DNA from: Rhodobacteraceae bacterium KLH11
GTDB taxonomy: Bacteria; Pseudomonadota; Alphaproteobacteria; Rhodobacterales; Rhodobacteraceae
Direction of reading: 5' to 3'
Assembly: GCA_000158135.1 (NCBI GenBank)
Contig: DS999532.1
Coordinates: 634,618 to 698,617, forward strand
DNA length: 64,000 nucleotides
Both the position numbers and the translations under genes were made by a program. The notes below the pieces were generated by a model. The model worked only from the letters and a program-made list of their open reading frames with translations, was not told the origin of the DNA and searched no databases. Positions 17,518 through 26,481 of this stretch are shown here, piece after piece. Numbering within the stretch: the stretch's first letter is position 1; every line of letters begins with the position of its first letter.

Positions 17518-18906
17518 ATGACAGCCGAAACATTCGAACATGTAAAGCTCAAGCGAACGCTGGGCTTTTCTCAATTGCTTGCCGTCGGTGTCGGTCTTGT
17601 GGTTTCACAAGGTGTGATGGTGATCATGTTGCAGGGCGCGGGGCTTGGCGGCTTTGGCTTCTTCACCACCATGGGTCTGGCGTACCTGCTGGCGCTTTTT
17701 TACGTGTTTTCCTTCGCGGAACTGGCCTTGCTGTTCAAAAGCCCCGGTACGCTGAGTACTTATACCGAGGCCGCGATCGGGAACTTCCCGGCAATCATTT
17801 CAGTCATAGCGGGCTATCTCGTGGTTGCGATGTTCGCGCTCTCGGCTGAGCTGGTTCTGATCGAACTCATGCTGCTGGAGGTCCTGGGCATTCAGCTGCC
17901 GCCTATGTTGTTGGCCTTTGCGCTGCTGGCTGCCTTTGCGCTGTTGAATATTCGCGGCGTGGATCTGTTTGCGACCATGCAATCGGCACTGTCCTTCATC
18001 ATGGTTTCGGCGATCTCGCTGATGGGCCTTTCGGCGATTTATGGTATCGCTCTGCCGCGCCCGGAAAGTCAGATGACACTGGAAGTTGTGTTTGCCGATA
18101 GCAATGTGCTGGGCTTGCTGGCGATTGCGATCTGGGGCTTTGTCGGCCTTGAATTCGTCTGCCCGCTGGTCACCGAGACCAAAGACCCCGAGCGCAACAT
18201 CCCGCGTTCGATGATCATTGGGGCTACCGTGATTTTGGGCATGTATGTACTGTATTGCCTTGGTGCGCTGTTGTATGTGCCGCGGGAAACGCTGGCGAAC
18301 TCTGCACTGCCGCATTATGAATATGTCGGTGCGGTCTTCGGTGAAACCGGTCTGATATTCCTGACGCTGGCAGCTTTCACCGCCACCTGCTCGACCGTGA
18401 ACACATCGCTGGCTGCGGTGCCGCGCATGCTCTATGGTATGGCACAGAACGGCCAGACATTTGCCGCGCTTGGCAAGTTGCACCCGAAATACGATACGCC
18501 CTGGGTGGCTATCACCGTCGTGGCTGTTGCCACTGGTGCGCCAATCCTGATCTATGGCGTGAATGCGGATGCGATCATCCTGCTGCTCATCGGCGCCGCC
18601 ATCGCGTGGCTGGTTGCCTATATCATCGCGCATGTTGATGTCATCGTTCTGCGCAACCGGTATCCGGATCGCGAGCGCCCATTCAAGACGCCCCTCTATC
18701 CGCTCCCGCAGATCCTGGGGATTGTCGGAATGCTGTATGCCATCTGGAACGCCTCACCGGCGCCCGAGCTTACCGGAAAGGTATTCGGCATTGCCGGTGG
18801 CGTATTGCTGGCGGGTGCGATCTTTGCCGCGATATGGGTGAAGTTCGTTATGAAAAAGGGCCTGTTCACGCCCGAGCCCATCGACAATCTCATCGAAAAA
18901 GACTGA
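17518..18906 (+). CDS. APC-superfamily amino acid permease
   Basis: 462 residues with about twelve hydrophobic segments. The first helix region (LGFSQLLAVGVGLVVSQGVMVI) and the ETKDPERNIPRSM loop followed by a long membrane segment are typical of the amino acid-polyamine-organocation family. Followed by methylaspartate ammonia-lyase, so it could import an acidic or branched amino acid used by that enzyme; substrate not readable from sequence. A GAGGA Shine-Dalgarno is just upstream. Confidence 0.88.
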   Translation: MTAETFEHVKLKRTLGFSQLLAVGVGLVVSQGVMVIMLQGAGLGGFGFFTTMGLAYLLALFYVFSFAELALLFKSPGTLSTYTEAAIGNFPAIISVIAGYLVVAMFALSAELVLIELMLLEVLGIQLPPMLLAFALLAAFALLNIRGVDLFATMQSALSFIMVSAISLMGLSAIYGIALPRPESQMTLEVVFADSNVLGLLAIAIWGFVGLEFVCPLVTETKDPERNIPRSMIIGATVILGMYVLYCLGALLYVPRETLANSALPHYEYVGAVFGETGLIFLTLAAFTATCSTVNTSLAAVPRMLYGMAQNGQTFAALGKLHPKYDTPWVAITVVAVATGAPILIYGVNADAIILLLIGAAIAWLVAYIIAHVDVIVLRNRYPDRERPFKTPLYPLPQILGIVGMLYAIWNASPAPELTGKVFGIAGGVLLAGAIFAAIWVKFVMKKGLFTPEPIDNLIEKD

Positions 18907-18926
18907 CGCCGGGTGCGTCGGGGCAT

Positions 18927-18957
18927 AGCGGGTCGCTCAATGGCGGCCCGCTTTCTT
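18927..18957 (+). terminator. Hairpin after APC permease
   Basis: AGCGGGTCGC (18927-18936), six-base loop, GCGGCCCGCT (18943-18952) pair over ten positions with one G-U, followed by TTCTT. It fits a weak rho-independent terminator or attenuator between the permease and the ammonia-lyase gene 27 bases further on. Confidence 0.6.
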
Positions 18958-18983
18958 GCAACGAAATCAAAAGGCCAATTACC

Positions 18984-20219
18984 ATGAAAATCACCAGAGT
19001 TCTGTATTCTTTCGGTAGGTCTGGCTTCTTCAATGAAGACCTGACCGCCATCAAGATGGGCGCGCAGCAGGACGGGCTTGTTTACCGTGACCCGCCGGTC
19101 ACTCCGGGGTTCAGGACGGTGGTTCAGCCAGGTCAGTCGGTTTCGATCATGCTGGTGCTGGAGGACGGATCGGTCGGGTTCGGAGATTGCAGCGATGTAA
19201 TATTTGCCGGGCAGGCGGGGCGTGATCCGCTGTTCAATCCGGATGATCACAAGGCATTTCTGGAAACCGACCTGCCAGAGCTTCTGGTGGGAAAGTCGGT
19301 GGCCGAGTTTCGGCCGCTGGCTGAAGAATTCGACCGGATTAACTATAAGGGTGGCCGGTTACATGCAGCGCTGCGCTATGGTGTAACGCAGGCGATCCTG
19401 CATGCTACATCGCTGGCCAACCGGACAACGATCGCGCAGGTAGTGTCTGGCGAATATGGCGCTCAAATGGTCGAACGCCCGATCCCTATTCTGGCCAATT
19501 GCGAACCGTTCGACCACATTACCATCGACAAGGCCATCGTGAAACAGGCCGCTTTATTGCCGCATGGGGCCTTTCCCAACGTGGTGCGCGACTTGGGGTT
19601 GAAGGGTGAAAAACTGATCGCCTATGTCAAACGGCTGGTCGATCGAATTCAGGAAATCGGCGAGCGCGGTTATCGTCCAGGTATCCATCTGGATCTTTAT
19701 GGGAGCGCGGCCGAACTGTTCCAAGGCGATGTGGACAAAATGGCAGCATATTTTGGTGAACTCGCCGAGGCTGCAGCCCCATACGATCTCTATGTTGAAT
19801 CTCCCGCCATAATGGCGAACCGGGCCGAGCAAATAGAGCTATTCCGCGCACTGCGCCGGAAGATCCGCGAAGCGGGTTTACGGGTGCAACTGATCGCTGA
19901 TGAATGGTGCAACACTCTTGAGGACATCCGCGAATTCGCGGATGCACAGGCAACAGATTTCGTTCAGGTCAAGACCCCGGATTTGGGCGGCGTGAACAAT
20001 ACAATCGAGGCACTGCTCTACGCCCGTCAGCACAAGGTCGGTGCCTGTTTGGGAGGATCAGGGAATGAAACCGACCAATCAACACGTATCACCACACAGA
20101 TTGGCCTAGCCTGTGCACCCACATTCATGTTGTCAAAACCCGGGTTTGGTTGCGACGAGGCGATGATGATTTTGTCCAACGAAATGAACCGTGGCCTTGT
20201 TCTTGCAAAACTGGGTTAA
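18984..20219 (+). CDS. mal: Methylaspartate ammonia-lyase
   Basis: 411 residues from ATG 18984 (MKITRVLYSFGRSGFFNED...), about the length of the clostridial enzyme; the frame extends further upstream without conserved content. FVQVKTPDLGGVNNTIEALLYA near residue 328 carries the catalytic Lys and metal-binding region, and CLGGSGNETDQSTRITTQIG near 355 matches the MAL C-terminal signature; LDLYGS and VESP loops hold metal-ligand acids. It interconverts 3-methylaspartate and mesaconate plus ammonia in the enolase superfamily. No glutamate mutase (glmE/glmS) genes are near, so its substrate source is unclear. Confidence 0.9.
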   Translation: MKITRVLYSFGRSGFFNEDLTAIKMGAQQDGLVYRDPPVTPGFRTVVQPGQSVSIMLVLEDGSVGFGDCSDVIFAGQAGRDPLFNPDDHKAFLETDLPELLVGKSVAEFRPLAEEFDRINYKGGRLHAALRYGVTQAILHATSLANRTTIAQVVSGEYGAQMVERPIPILANCEPFDHITIDKAIVKQAALLPHGAFPNVVRDLGLKGEKLIAYVKRLVDRIQEIGERGYRPGIHLDLYGSAAELFQGDVDKMAAYFGELAEAAAPYDLYVESPAIMANRAEQIELFRALRRKIREAGLRVQLIADEWCNTLEDIREFADAQATDFVQVKTPDLGGVNNTIEALLYARQHKVGACLGGSGNETDQSTRITTQIGLACAPTFMLSKPGFGCDEAMMILSNEMNRGLVLAKLG

Positions 20220-20391
20220 TGAATGCTTGGGGCATAAGGTTAGTCGGCAGGTTGCGTTTGTTCGCTTCAAACATGATGCGCAACAGGTCCACGGCCCGCA
20301 GAAGGCTTGCGGTACTGGTCGCGCCTGTGAAGTTGAACCCCTTGATTATCCGGGGCGCAAACTGATGGGTGATTTGATCTGCTTCTGCCAA
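20212..20391 (-). pseudogene. Possible Tn3-family TnpA fragment
   Basis: On the minus strand the frame reads THQFAPRIIKGFNFTGATS, TASLLRAVDLLRIMFEANK, RNLPTNLMPQAFINPV. The LLRAVDLLR...ANKRNLP...AFI pattern resembles an internal part of Tn3-type transposases. Nothing else of the transposon is visible and the frame abuts the 3' end of the methylaspartate ammonia-lyase gene. Recognition is from memory of the family pattern, so moderate confidence. Confidence 0.4.
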
Positions 20392-20498
20392 TACCTCACA
20401 TGCTCAGGTCAACAACTTGGCAATACCTCGTGGAGCTATGGGTGAGATGACAAGTAGGAGAGCTCCTCAGTGCGACGATCATTGGCTGAAAAGGATAT

Positions 20499-20532
20499 CC
20501 CGACACGCAATACTGGCTGATCGCGTGTCGGG
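20499..20532. terminator. Hairpin between convergent genes
   Basis: CCCGACACGC (20499-20508) and GCGTGTCGGG (20523-20532) form a perfect ten-base stem with a 14-base loop, 40 bases beyond the stop of the ureohydrolase gene. No T-tract follows on either strand, so it may be a bidirectional transcription-stopping hairpin or RNA-stabilising structure. Confidence 0.5.
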
Positions 20533-20571
20533 TATCGCGGCATCCGAAATGGAAACGCCATAGGAGGGAAC

Positions 20572-21537
20572 TTATTTTCTGTTGTGGAAAATGAAGCCGA
20601 TGAAGTTCAACAGCAATTGCGCCGCGAGAATCTGGGTGCTTTCTGATGGATCATACGCCGGAGCCACTTCAACCAGGTCGATACCCACCACGTCGCCCCG
20701 TTGGGTAAGGCCTTGAAGGATTTCCAGAACGTCATAATATTGGAACCCGCCATGGCTCGGCGTGCCGGTTCCAGGAGCAATCGAAGGACAGAACGCATCA
20801 ATATCAATGGTGACGTAATACCGGCTGCCTTCGGGAATGCGATCCAGAACGCCTTGGGTGCCCAGTTTACGCACCTGCCGCACTGACAAAATGTCCGAGC
20901 CTCGCGCGCGGGCATCATCATATCCCTCTTTCGCGGTTGAGGACACGTTGCGGATACCCAGTTGCGTCATGCCCGAGACATAGTCTTTCTCGATGGCCCG
21001 GCGCATTGGGTTGCCATGCCCAATCGTTACACCGTGGCGTTCGTCGACAAAGTCCAGATGCGCATCGATCTGGATGACATGAATCGGACCGTTATTGGCG
21101 CAATCCTCGGCATACGCGTTGATGCAGGGAATGTTGACCGAGTGGTCACCGCCGATGGTTACCGGAATTGCGCCCGCATCCAGGATTTTTTTCACGCCGT
21201 ATTCGATATTGGCGTGGCTTTCCTCGGTCTTGGTATGGATGATATCGGCATCCCCCAAGTCAACGATGCGAACATCGCTGTCCAGATAAGTGGCGTCATC
21301 TTCGTGGTCATACGCCCCGGCATGTCCAAAACTGAACAGGGTCGATGCCTCGCGCACCGAGCGTGGGCCGAACCGTGCGCCCGAGCGGAATTGGCAACCA
21401 AAGTCGAAAGGTGCCCCTAGAATGGCAACATCGGCATCGATCTTGTCCCAGTTCTCAACATAGGGCTTTTTGCCAAAGGTCGCGATCCCGACAAAGGGCA
21501 AATTCAGACGACCAGCTTCATATCCATGTCCCGACAT
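20572..21537 (-). CDS. Ureohydrolase (agmatinase/guanidino-acid hydrolase family)
   Basis: 321 residues. The binuclear Mn site is visible as GGDHS near residue 125, DAHLDF near 150, GHGNPMRRA near 168 and DIDAFCPSIAPGTGTP near 237. These mark the agmatinase/arginase superfamily; the enzyme removes urea from a guanidino compound. The operon with a TRAP importer and divergent LysR regulator suggests catabolism of an imported guanidino acid (for example guanidinobutyrate or guanidinopropionate), not polyamine synthesis. The last gene of dctP-dctQ-dctM-ureohydrolase, 21 bases after dctM. Confidence 0.88.
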   Translation of the reverse strand: MSGHGYEAGRLNLPFVGIATFGKKPYVENWDKIDADVAILGAPFDFGCQFRSGARFGPRSVREASTLFSFGHAGAYDHEDDATYLDSDVRIVDLGDADIIHTKTEESHANIEYGVKKILDAGAIPVTIGGDHSVNIPCINAYAEDCANNGPIHVIQIDAHLDFVDERHGVTIGHGNPMRRAIEKDYVSGMTQLGIRNVSSTAKEGYDDARARGSDILSVRQVRKLGTQGVLDRIPEGSRYYVTIDIDAFCPSIAPGTGTPSHGGFQYYDVLEILQGLTQRGDVVGIDLVEVAPAYDPSESTQILAAQLLLNFIGFIFHNRK

Positions 21538-21558
21538 GGTGTTCTCCGTTTCTTGTGT

Positions 21559-22839
21559 TTAGCGGTAAGCCAGTTCCGGCAGGAACAGGGCGATTTGAGG
21601 GAAAGCCATCAGCAACCCGGTCACGATCAGCAGAATGATCAGGAACGGCGGCACACCGCGCACGACTTCGACAAAGGGGCGACGAAAGACTGCAATGGCT
21701 GTGAACAGGTTACAGCCGAAGGGCGGTGTTGCTGCACCGATGGCGACCTGCAATGTGATCAATACGCCAACCAGGACCGGATCAAGCCCGGCAGATTTGA
21801 TCATGGGGGCAAAGATTGGAACCAGGATCAGGATCACCACGATCGAGTCCACGAACATGCACCCGACAAAGAAGGCAATGTTGATCGCCACCAGCACCAT
21901 CAGCGGGCTGGCCTGTTCAAGACCGAGCGCGGCAATGATGGTCTGCGGCACTTGCGCAAAGCTCAGCGTCCAGCTAAAGGCCGCACCCGCCGCAATCAGG
22001 ATGAACACGACCGAGGTGATGGCCCCGGTGGACAGAGCGATGTCGAACAGATCGCTCACCTTGATCGAGCGGAAGATCACGACCTCAAGGACCACCGCAT
22101 AAAGTACGCAAATCGCAGCCGCTTCGGTGGGTGAAAAGACACCGCCATAGATGCCGCCAACGATGATGGCGGGAAAGCCCATCGGCCACAGGGCTTTGCG
22201 CAGGGCAGTGAACCGCAGCCCCCAACCTTCGCGCGGCAGGGCGGGGATGTCGTGGCGATAGGCGTAGAACATGCAATAGGCCGAAAACAGGGCCACGATC
22301 AGCAGCCCCGGCAGGATACCTGCGATGAACAGCTGCGAGATCGAGGTGCCGGACACCACACCATAGATGATCATGCCAATCGAAGGCGGGATCAGATAGG
22401 CAAGGTCAGCGGCGTTCACGATCAGACCGATCGAGAAACTATCACTGTAACCCGATTTCAGCATCCGGGGCCGCATTGCCCCACCGATGGCAACAACGGT
22501 CGCCTGGGTCGAGCCGCAGACCGCGCCGAACAGGGCACAGGCAGACGTCACCGAGATTGCAAGGCCACCTTTGATATGGCCCATGAAGCTCATGACGAGG
22601 TCGATCAGCCGGTTAGCAGAATGGCCCCGCGTGATGATGTCGGCGGCCAGTATAAACATCGGCACGGCGATCAGCGCGGCGGGTTTTACACCGCCGATCA
22701 TCTGCTGGATCAAGATCTGCATACTCATGGTGGGGAAATACACAAGGAACCCCAGCACAGCCGCCGAGATCAGCGGCATTTTCATCGGAAAACCTGCCAG
22801 CAGCAGGACGATCATGACGGCGAGCATCAATTCGGTCAT
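21559..22839 (-). CDS. TRAP transporter large permease (DctM-like)
   Basis: 426 residues, about twelve hydrophobic helices, with the DctM features PMFILAADIITRGHSANRL near residue 80 and SVGGA-like ATVVAIGGAMRP. It is the main membrane channel of the tripartite ATP-independent periplasmic transporter. Its start overlaps the dctQ stop (ATGA 22836-22839). Confidence 0.93.
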   Translation of the reverse strand: MTELMLAVMIVLLLAGFPMKMPLISAAVLGFLVYFPTMSMQILIQQMIGGVKPAALIAVPMFILAADIITRGHSANRLIDLVMSFMGHIKGGLAISVTSACALFGAVCGSTQATVVAIGGAMRPRMLKSGYSDSFSIGLIVNAADLAYLIPPSIGMIIYGVVSGTSISQLFIAGILPGLLIVALFSAYCMFYAYRHDIPALPREGWGLRFTALRKALWPMGFPAIIVGGIYGGVFSPTEAAAICVLYAVVLEVVIFRSIKVSDLFDIALSTGAITSVVFILIAAGAAFSWTLSFAQVPQTIIAALGLEQASPLMVLVAINIAFFVGCMFVDSIVVILILVPIFAPMIKSAGLDPVLVGVLITLQVAIGAATPPFGCNLFTAIAVFRRPFVEVVRGVPPFLIILLIVTGLLMAFPQIALFLPELAYR

Positions 22840-23441
22840 TTACCTGCCTCCTCGGATTCCTCGAATTTCTTGATCGCGGCTGCAGTTTCCGGATCTTCAT
22901 AGCTGTCAATTTCAAGGTAAGAGACATAGACCTCTTCCTCGGCAAAATTCAGGTTACGGATCGCAGTCAGCAGGTATTGGAAGGACGCCAGCGCAAGGCC
23001 GATCACCACCCAGACATAGGTCAGGTAAAGCGGCAGTTGCAGCGCCGGAGTGATCCGTCCGCGCGAGGCGACTTTCTGAACATATTCAAGCGCATACCAG
23101 GCCAGAATCGCCATAACCACGGCGGTGGTAGCTGCAATCACAACCATCAGGCCCTTGCGGATTTTGATGGGCAATGCATCATAAATCGCCGACATACGGA
23201 TATGGATTCCCTTGCGGGTGGCATACCCCAATCCCATGAATGTGACGATGACGATCAGAAACTCGTTCAGTTCCTCAGAGAAATAGATGGACTGGTTGAG
23301 CACATATCGGCCAAAGACGTTGGCGATTGTGTTCACGGCCATCAGGATAATCCCCCAGCCCAGGATCCAGACTTCAATCCGCCCGATGACGGCGTCGATC
23401 TTTCCCAAAAAGCCGAAGGGAGTCGCAGTGTCGCTTTGCAT
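22836..23441 (-). CDS. TRAP transporter small permease (DctQ-like)
   Basis: About 201 residues from ATG 23441, preceded by GGGAGGACATC, a better start than the in-frame one 11 codons upstream that would run into the hairpin region. Four hydrophobic segments plus the family motif ELNEFLIVIVTFMGLGYATRKGIHIRMS are present. A longer than usual acidic C-terminal tail (EEEVYVSYLEIDSYEDPETAAAI region) extends beyond the last helix. Confidence 0.9.
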   Translation of the reverse strand: MQSDTATPFGFLGKIDAVIGRIEVWILGWGIILMAVNTIANVFGRYVLNQSIYFSEELNEFLIVIVTFMGLGYATRKGIHIRMSAIYDALPIKIRKGLMVVIAATTAVVMAILAWYALEYVQKVASRGRITPALQLPLYLTYVWVVIGLALASFQYLLTAIRNLNFAEEEVYVSYLEIDSYEDPETAAAIKKFEESEEAGK

Positions 23442-23462
23442 GATGTCCTCCCTTTTCAGAAA

Positions 23463-23485
23463 CCTCACGCACAAAGCGCGTGAGG
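23463..23485 (-). promoter_or_regulatory. Stem-loop between dctP and dctQ
   Basis: CCTCACGC and GCGTGAGG form an eight-base perfect stem around ACAAAGC. It sits in the 72-base gap after the binding-protein gene and before the small permease gene. Such intercistronic hairpins commonly stabilise the upstream message so that the binding protein is made in excess; inferred, not shown. Confidence 0.5.
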
Positions 23486-23513
23486 TAGTTTTAAGTGAAC
23501 GGTCAGGGAAAAG

Positions 23514-24530
23514 TTAGTTACCCGCCAGTTCCGCCTGCAGCGCGTCCAGCAGTTCCTGACCACGGTCGCCCACGATTTCGACATAGGCAGCCGAGGTACC
23601 GGTGCTCTGGGCGCGGAAGGCGTCACGCTCTTCTTCGGTCAGGACAACCAGACCGATGTCAGGTTTGGCTTCCTTGATGATGTCCAGACGCTTCTGGTTG
23701 AAGTCGGTGACGATGCCGTCGATGAACCCGGTCATGTCGGCCATGGTGTCACGCACCAGCTGCTGACGGTCCGGGCTGAGGGTTTCGAACCAATCCGAAC
23801 CGGCCACAACGGTGGTGACAAGTTCCTGCTCGCCGGCCCAGATCAGGTGGCTGGTGACTTCGTAGAACTTCATCTCTTCGATGGTTGGGATCGGGTTTAC
23901 CTGACCGTCAACCGCACCCAGTTGAAGCGCGCCGAAGACTTCGCCGAACGGCAATGGGGTCGGGCTGGCACCCATATTCTTGTAGGTTTCCAGCAAAATC
24001 GGGGAAACCATCACACGCATCTTGAAGTTATCGAAGTCTTCGGGCGAGCGGATCTCGCGATTTGTAGTCCAGACCTGAGGGCCTTCGGAATACATGGTCA
24101 TGACTTCCAGTCCGCGTTTGCGGAAATCATCGTTCAGCGGGCCATAGATGGTTTCCGAGCCGCTCAGAATGTTCGAGATCGCGACCGGATCAGACGGCAG
24201 CAGATAGGGCAGCAGGAAAACCTGGCTTTCGGGAACCACAGTGCCCAGGTTGCCGATCGAGACGTTGGTAAACTGGATGATGCCATCGGCGGCCTGCTCG
24301 ACTGTTTCCGTCGGAGTGCCCAAAGTGCCCATCGGGTAAACGGTGACGGTCACGTCTCCGTCTGTGGCAGCCTCGATGCGCGATTTGAACTCTTGCGCAT
24401 AGGCATCCATGATCGAGCCCGGAATTTCTTCGATGGCGAACTTCCAGTCTTCGGCCAACGCGGTGAACGGCACAAGCCCCAAAAGCGCAGCGGCTGCCGT
24501 TGTTTTCATTATGTTGAAAGAGAATGTCAC
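23514..24530 (-). CDS. TRAP transporter substrate-binding protein (DctP-like)
   Basis: 338 residues with a signal peptide (positively charged MK, hydrophobic TAAAALLGLVPFTALA, cleavage near AEDW). Mature protein has the DctP fold markers: YPMGTLGTPTETVEQAADG, NFKMRVMVSPILLETYKNMGA with the conserved Arg that usually binds a substrate carboxylate, and LPFGEVFGALQLGAVDGQ. The carboxylate-binding Arg fits import of an organic or guanidino acid. First gene of the operon that ends with the ureohydrolase. Confidence 0.93.
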   Translation of the reverse strand: MTFSFNIMKTTAAAALLGLVPFTALAEDWKFAIEEIPGSIMDAYAQEFKSRIEAATDGDVTVTVYPMGTLGTPTETVEQAADGIIQFTNVSIGNLGTVVPESQVFLLPYLLPSDPVAISNILSGSETIYGPLNDDFRKRGLEVMTMYSEGPQVWTTNREIRSPEDFDNFKMRVMVSPILLETYKNMGASPTPLPFGEVFGALQLGAVDGQVNPIPTIEEMKFYEVTSHLIWAGEQELVTTVVAGSDWFETLSPDRQQLVRDTMADMTGFIDGIVTDFNQKRLDIIKEAKPDIGLVVLTEEERDAFRAQSTGTSAAYVEIVGDRGQELLDALQAELAGN

Positions 24531-24587
24531 GCGAATGTCCTCCCATTTCGCTAAGGCGGTTACTTCCGGGAAGGATCACAGCACGAG

Positions 24588-24629
24588 TTCATGCATAAAA
24601 AAATACCATTTTATTTATGTTTGCATGAA
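24588..24629. promoter_or_regulatory. TTCATGC...GCATGAA inverted repeat, candidate LysR operator
   Basis: Seven-base perfect arms 28 bases apart in the AT-rich divergent gap between dctP and the LysR gene; the inner bases are also partly symmetric (ATAAA near the left arm, TTTAT near the right). Position between both promoters fits a LysR activation/autorepression site. Confidence 0.45.
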
Positions 24630-24675
24630 AAAAATTTGTGCAATATGACAAAGTATGACCACGGGAGACTGATCT

Positions 24676-25575
24676 TTGAAATTGCTGAGAAACGCGCTTC
24701 TCGAAACATTTGTGGCAGTCGTTGATTGCGGTGGCTTCACCGATGCGCAGTTTGCACTGGGTATCACCCAATCCGCCATCAGTGTCCGAATCCGCGATCT
24801 GGAAACGGCGCTTGGCTATCGAGTGTGCGAGCGCGGGCGCGGTGGTTTCCGCCTGACGGAGCGGGGTGAGATCGCCTATGCCAAAGCAAGAGATATCCTG
24901 CGCAGCGCCCGCGATTTCGACGCAGAGCTCCTGGAGCTTCGGGATGTCACCACTGGTGATCTGCGAATTGGTGTCGTGGATGCCATCAACACCCTTGCCG
25001 ACCTGAACTTTGGGACGGTATTGAAAACGTTCCTGGACCGGTCAAACGATGTTCGTCTGGAAATCATTGTCGCCTCGCCGACAGAACTGACACAACGGTT
25101 GATCACCGGTGAATTGCACGTCGCGATTGCTCCGTTCCGCAATCAGGTTGCCGATCTTACCTACACCAAATTGTGCCAGGAAGAACACAGGCTCTACTGT
25201 GGCCGTGATCATCCGTTGTTCGATTTGCCCCACGACAAGATCGATCTCGACGTCATCTCGGGCTACCAGATTTGCCAGAGATCCTACAGCATGTTGGTAT
25301 CACCCGAGCTTCAACCCACTGACCCGAAGGCTATCGTGGCCAACATGGAGGCCATGGCAACGCTCATTGAAACCGGACATTACCTTGGGCCGCTGCCGGT
25401 CCACTTTGTGGAAAGCAGGTCACAAAGTGGAAAACTGCGGGAACTGGCTCCGAACAGGCTGCACTGGACCTCTACTTTCTACCTCGCAACCCGCGCAATA
25501 AACCTGCACCGGCGGGCTGTAGAACTTTTTGTCGAGGATGTGCTTAAGTCTCGCGACGCGCACACTGACCGATGA
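24676..25575 (+). CDS. LysR-family regulator of the TRAP/ureohydrolase operon
   Basis: 299 residues from a TTG start (24676). The helix-turn-helix spans FVAVVDCGGFTDAQFALGITQSAISVRIRDLE (residues about 12-45), followed by the LysR effector-binding domain (GDLRIGVVDAIN onward). It is divergent from dctP across a 145-base gap that contains a long inverted repeat. It is likely to activate the guanidino-acid uptake and hydrolysis operon. Confidence 0.9.
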   Translation: MKLLRNALLETFVAVVDCGGFTDAQFALGITQSAISVRIRDLETALGYRVCERGRGGFRLTERGEIAYAKARDILRSARDFDAELLELRDVTTGDLRIGVVDAINTLADLNFGTVLKTFLDRSNDVRLEIIVASPTELTQRLITGELHVAIAPFRNQVADLTYTKLCQEEHRLYCGRDHPLFDLPHDKIDLDVISGYQICQRSYSMLVSPELQPTDPKAIVANMEAMATLIETGHYLGPLPVHFVESRSQSGKLRELAPNRLHWTSTFYLATRAINLHRRAVELFVEDVLKSRDAHTDR

Positions 25576-25656
25576 TACCCCGCCCGGCATCACCCACACT
25601 GTGAAGAGAAGCGTGACCCGGATGAGCGACTGTAATCCCATGCAACGAAGGAAAAA

Positions 25657-25890
25657 GGGCTTTGTTGCAAAGTTTTGAGCTGAGCGCACTGCCTTGGCGA
25701 TGTTGTCAGATTAAGGGTACAGTGTCGCGACAGCTCGGGAGGAGGGTTAAGCCCAGATGACGACATCCGGTTTGCACTCGCCATCTCTATGGCGGTTGAA
25801 GCGGAAACCGCCATAGACATTCACAACGAGCTTGAAGCCGCGCCATTTGCTCATCGGTCGGCCAGAATGGATTGTTCATGATGTACCCCT
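25657..25890 (-). pseudogene. IS5-family insertion sequence remnant
   Basis: On the minus strand ATG 25879 opens with MNNPFWPTDEQMARLQ, a typical N-terminus of IS5-family (IS427-like) transposases, then reads into unrelated sequence and stops, showing a large internal deletion. At the other end GGGCTTTGTTGCAAAG (25657-25672) looks like an IS terminal repeat. The remainder of the 408-base gap (25576-25983) has no recognisable gene. Confidence 0.5.
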
Positions 25891-25983
25891 GATACTCAGG
25901 GACTAGAACCATGCAGCCGAGATGCTGGCGGCAATCAAATCAGTAGGTCCGGAACCTAAAGGGCCAAACGCAAATAACATCCG

Positions 25984-26463
25984 TCATGGCAGAATATCGG
26001 ATACCTTGCTGAATCCTGTCAGGTCAAAACCAAAGGCGATCGGGTCTCCTGCGGTGTTTTTACTTTCGATCGTCAATTGGTTACCCGCCCGCATCGCAGA
26101 CATCCACTCGGGCGATACAGTGGAGCGGGCAAAACAGCCTTGAGCTTCGCAGGTCAGAAACTCCAGGCGGGCAACTTCGGTGTCATCAACTTTTGCGATC
26201 AATTCCTCGGAAATCAGCAGGCCAAACGGCAAGGTTATTACGGTTTCGATTTCATCATTCGACGCAGGTTTCACAAACGCGATAGACGTAAGCCTCTGAT
26301 TATTTTCAGTCAGTACGATACTCTGGGTCATTTCACAGACCAGCTCAGTTCCGTTGCCCGGATTTCCGCAATTCACCATCCACGGTGGGGCGCTGTTTTC
26401 TTGCGCCGCAATAGGGTGTGCCAATCCCAATGAAACCCCAAATGCGCAAAGCCAAGTTTTCAT
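25984..26463 (-). CDS. IalB-family (invasion-associated locus B) periplasmic protein
   Basis: About 159 residues from ATG 26463 (MKTWLCAFGVSLGLAHPIAAQ, a signal peptide); an upstream in-frame ATG at 26478 would add five residues. The mature part has the IalB-family layout WMVNCG...CEMTQ, LPFGLLI and FLTCEAQGCFARS, with paired Cys likely to form disulfides. It starts a few bases after the giant autotransporter stop (26482), so the two are probably co-transcribed. Family members are periplasmic or envelope proteins of alphaproteobacteria with poorly defined roles. Confidence 0.85.
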   Translation of the reverse strand: MKTWLCAFGVSLGLAHPIAAQENSAPPWMVNCGNPGNGTELVCEMTQSIVLTENNQRLTSIAFVKPASNDEIETVITLPFGLLISEELIAKVDDTEVARLEFLTCEAQGCFARSTVSPEWMSAMRAGNQLTIESKNTAGDPIAFGFDLTGFSKVSDILP

Positions 26464-26481
26464 GATGCTCTCTCTCATTGA

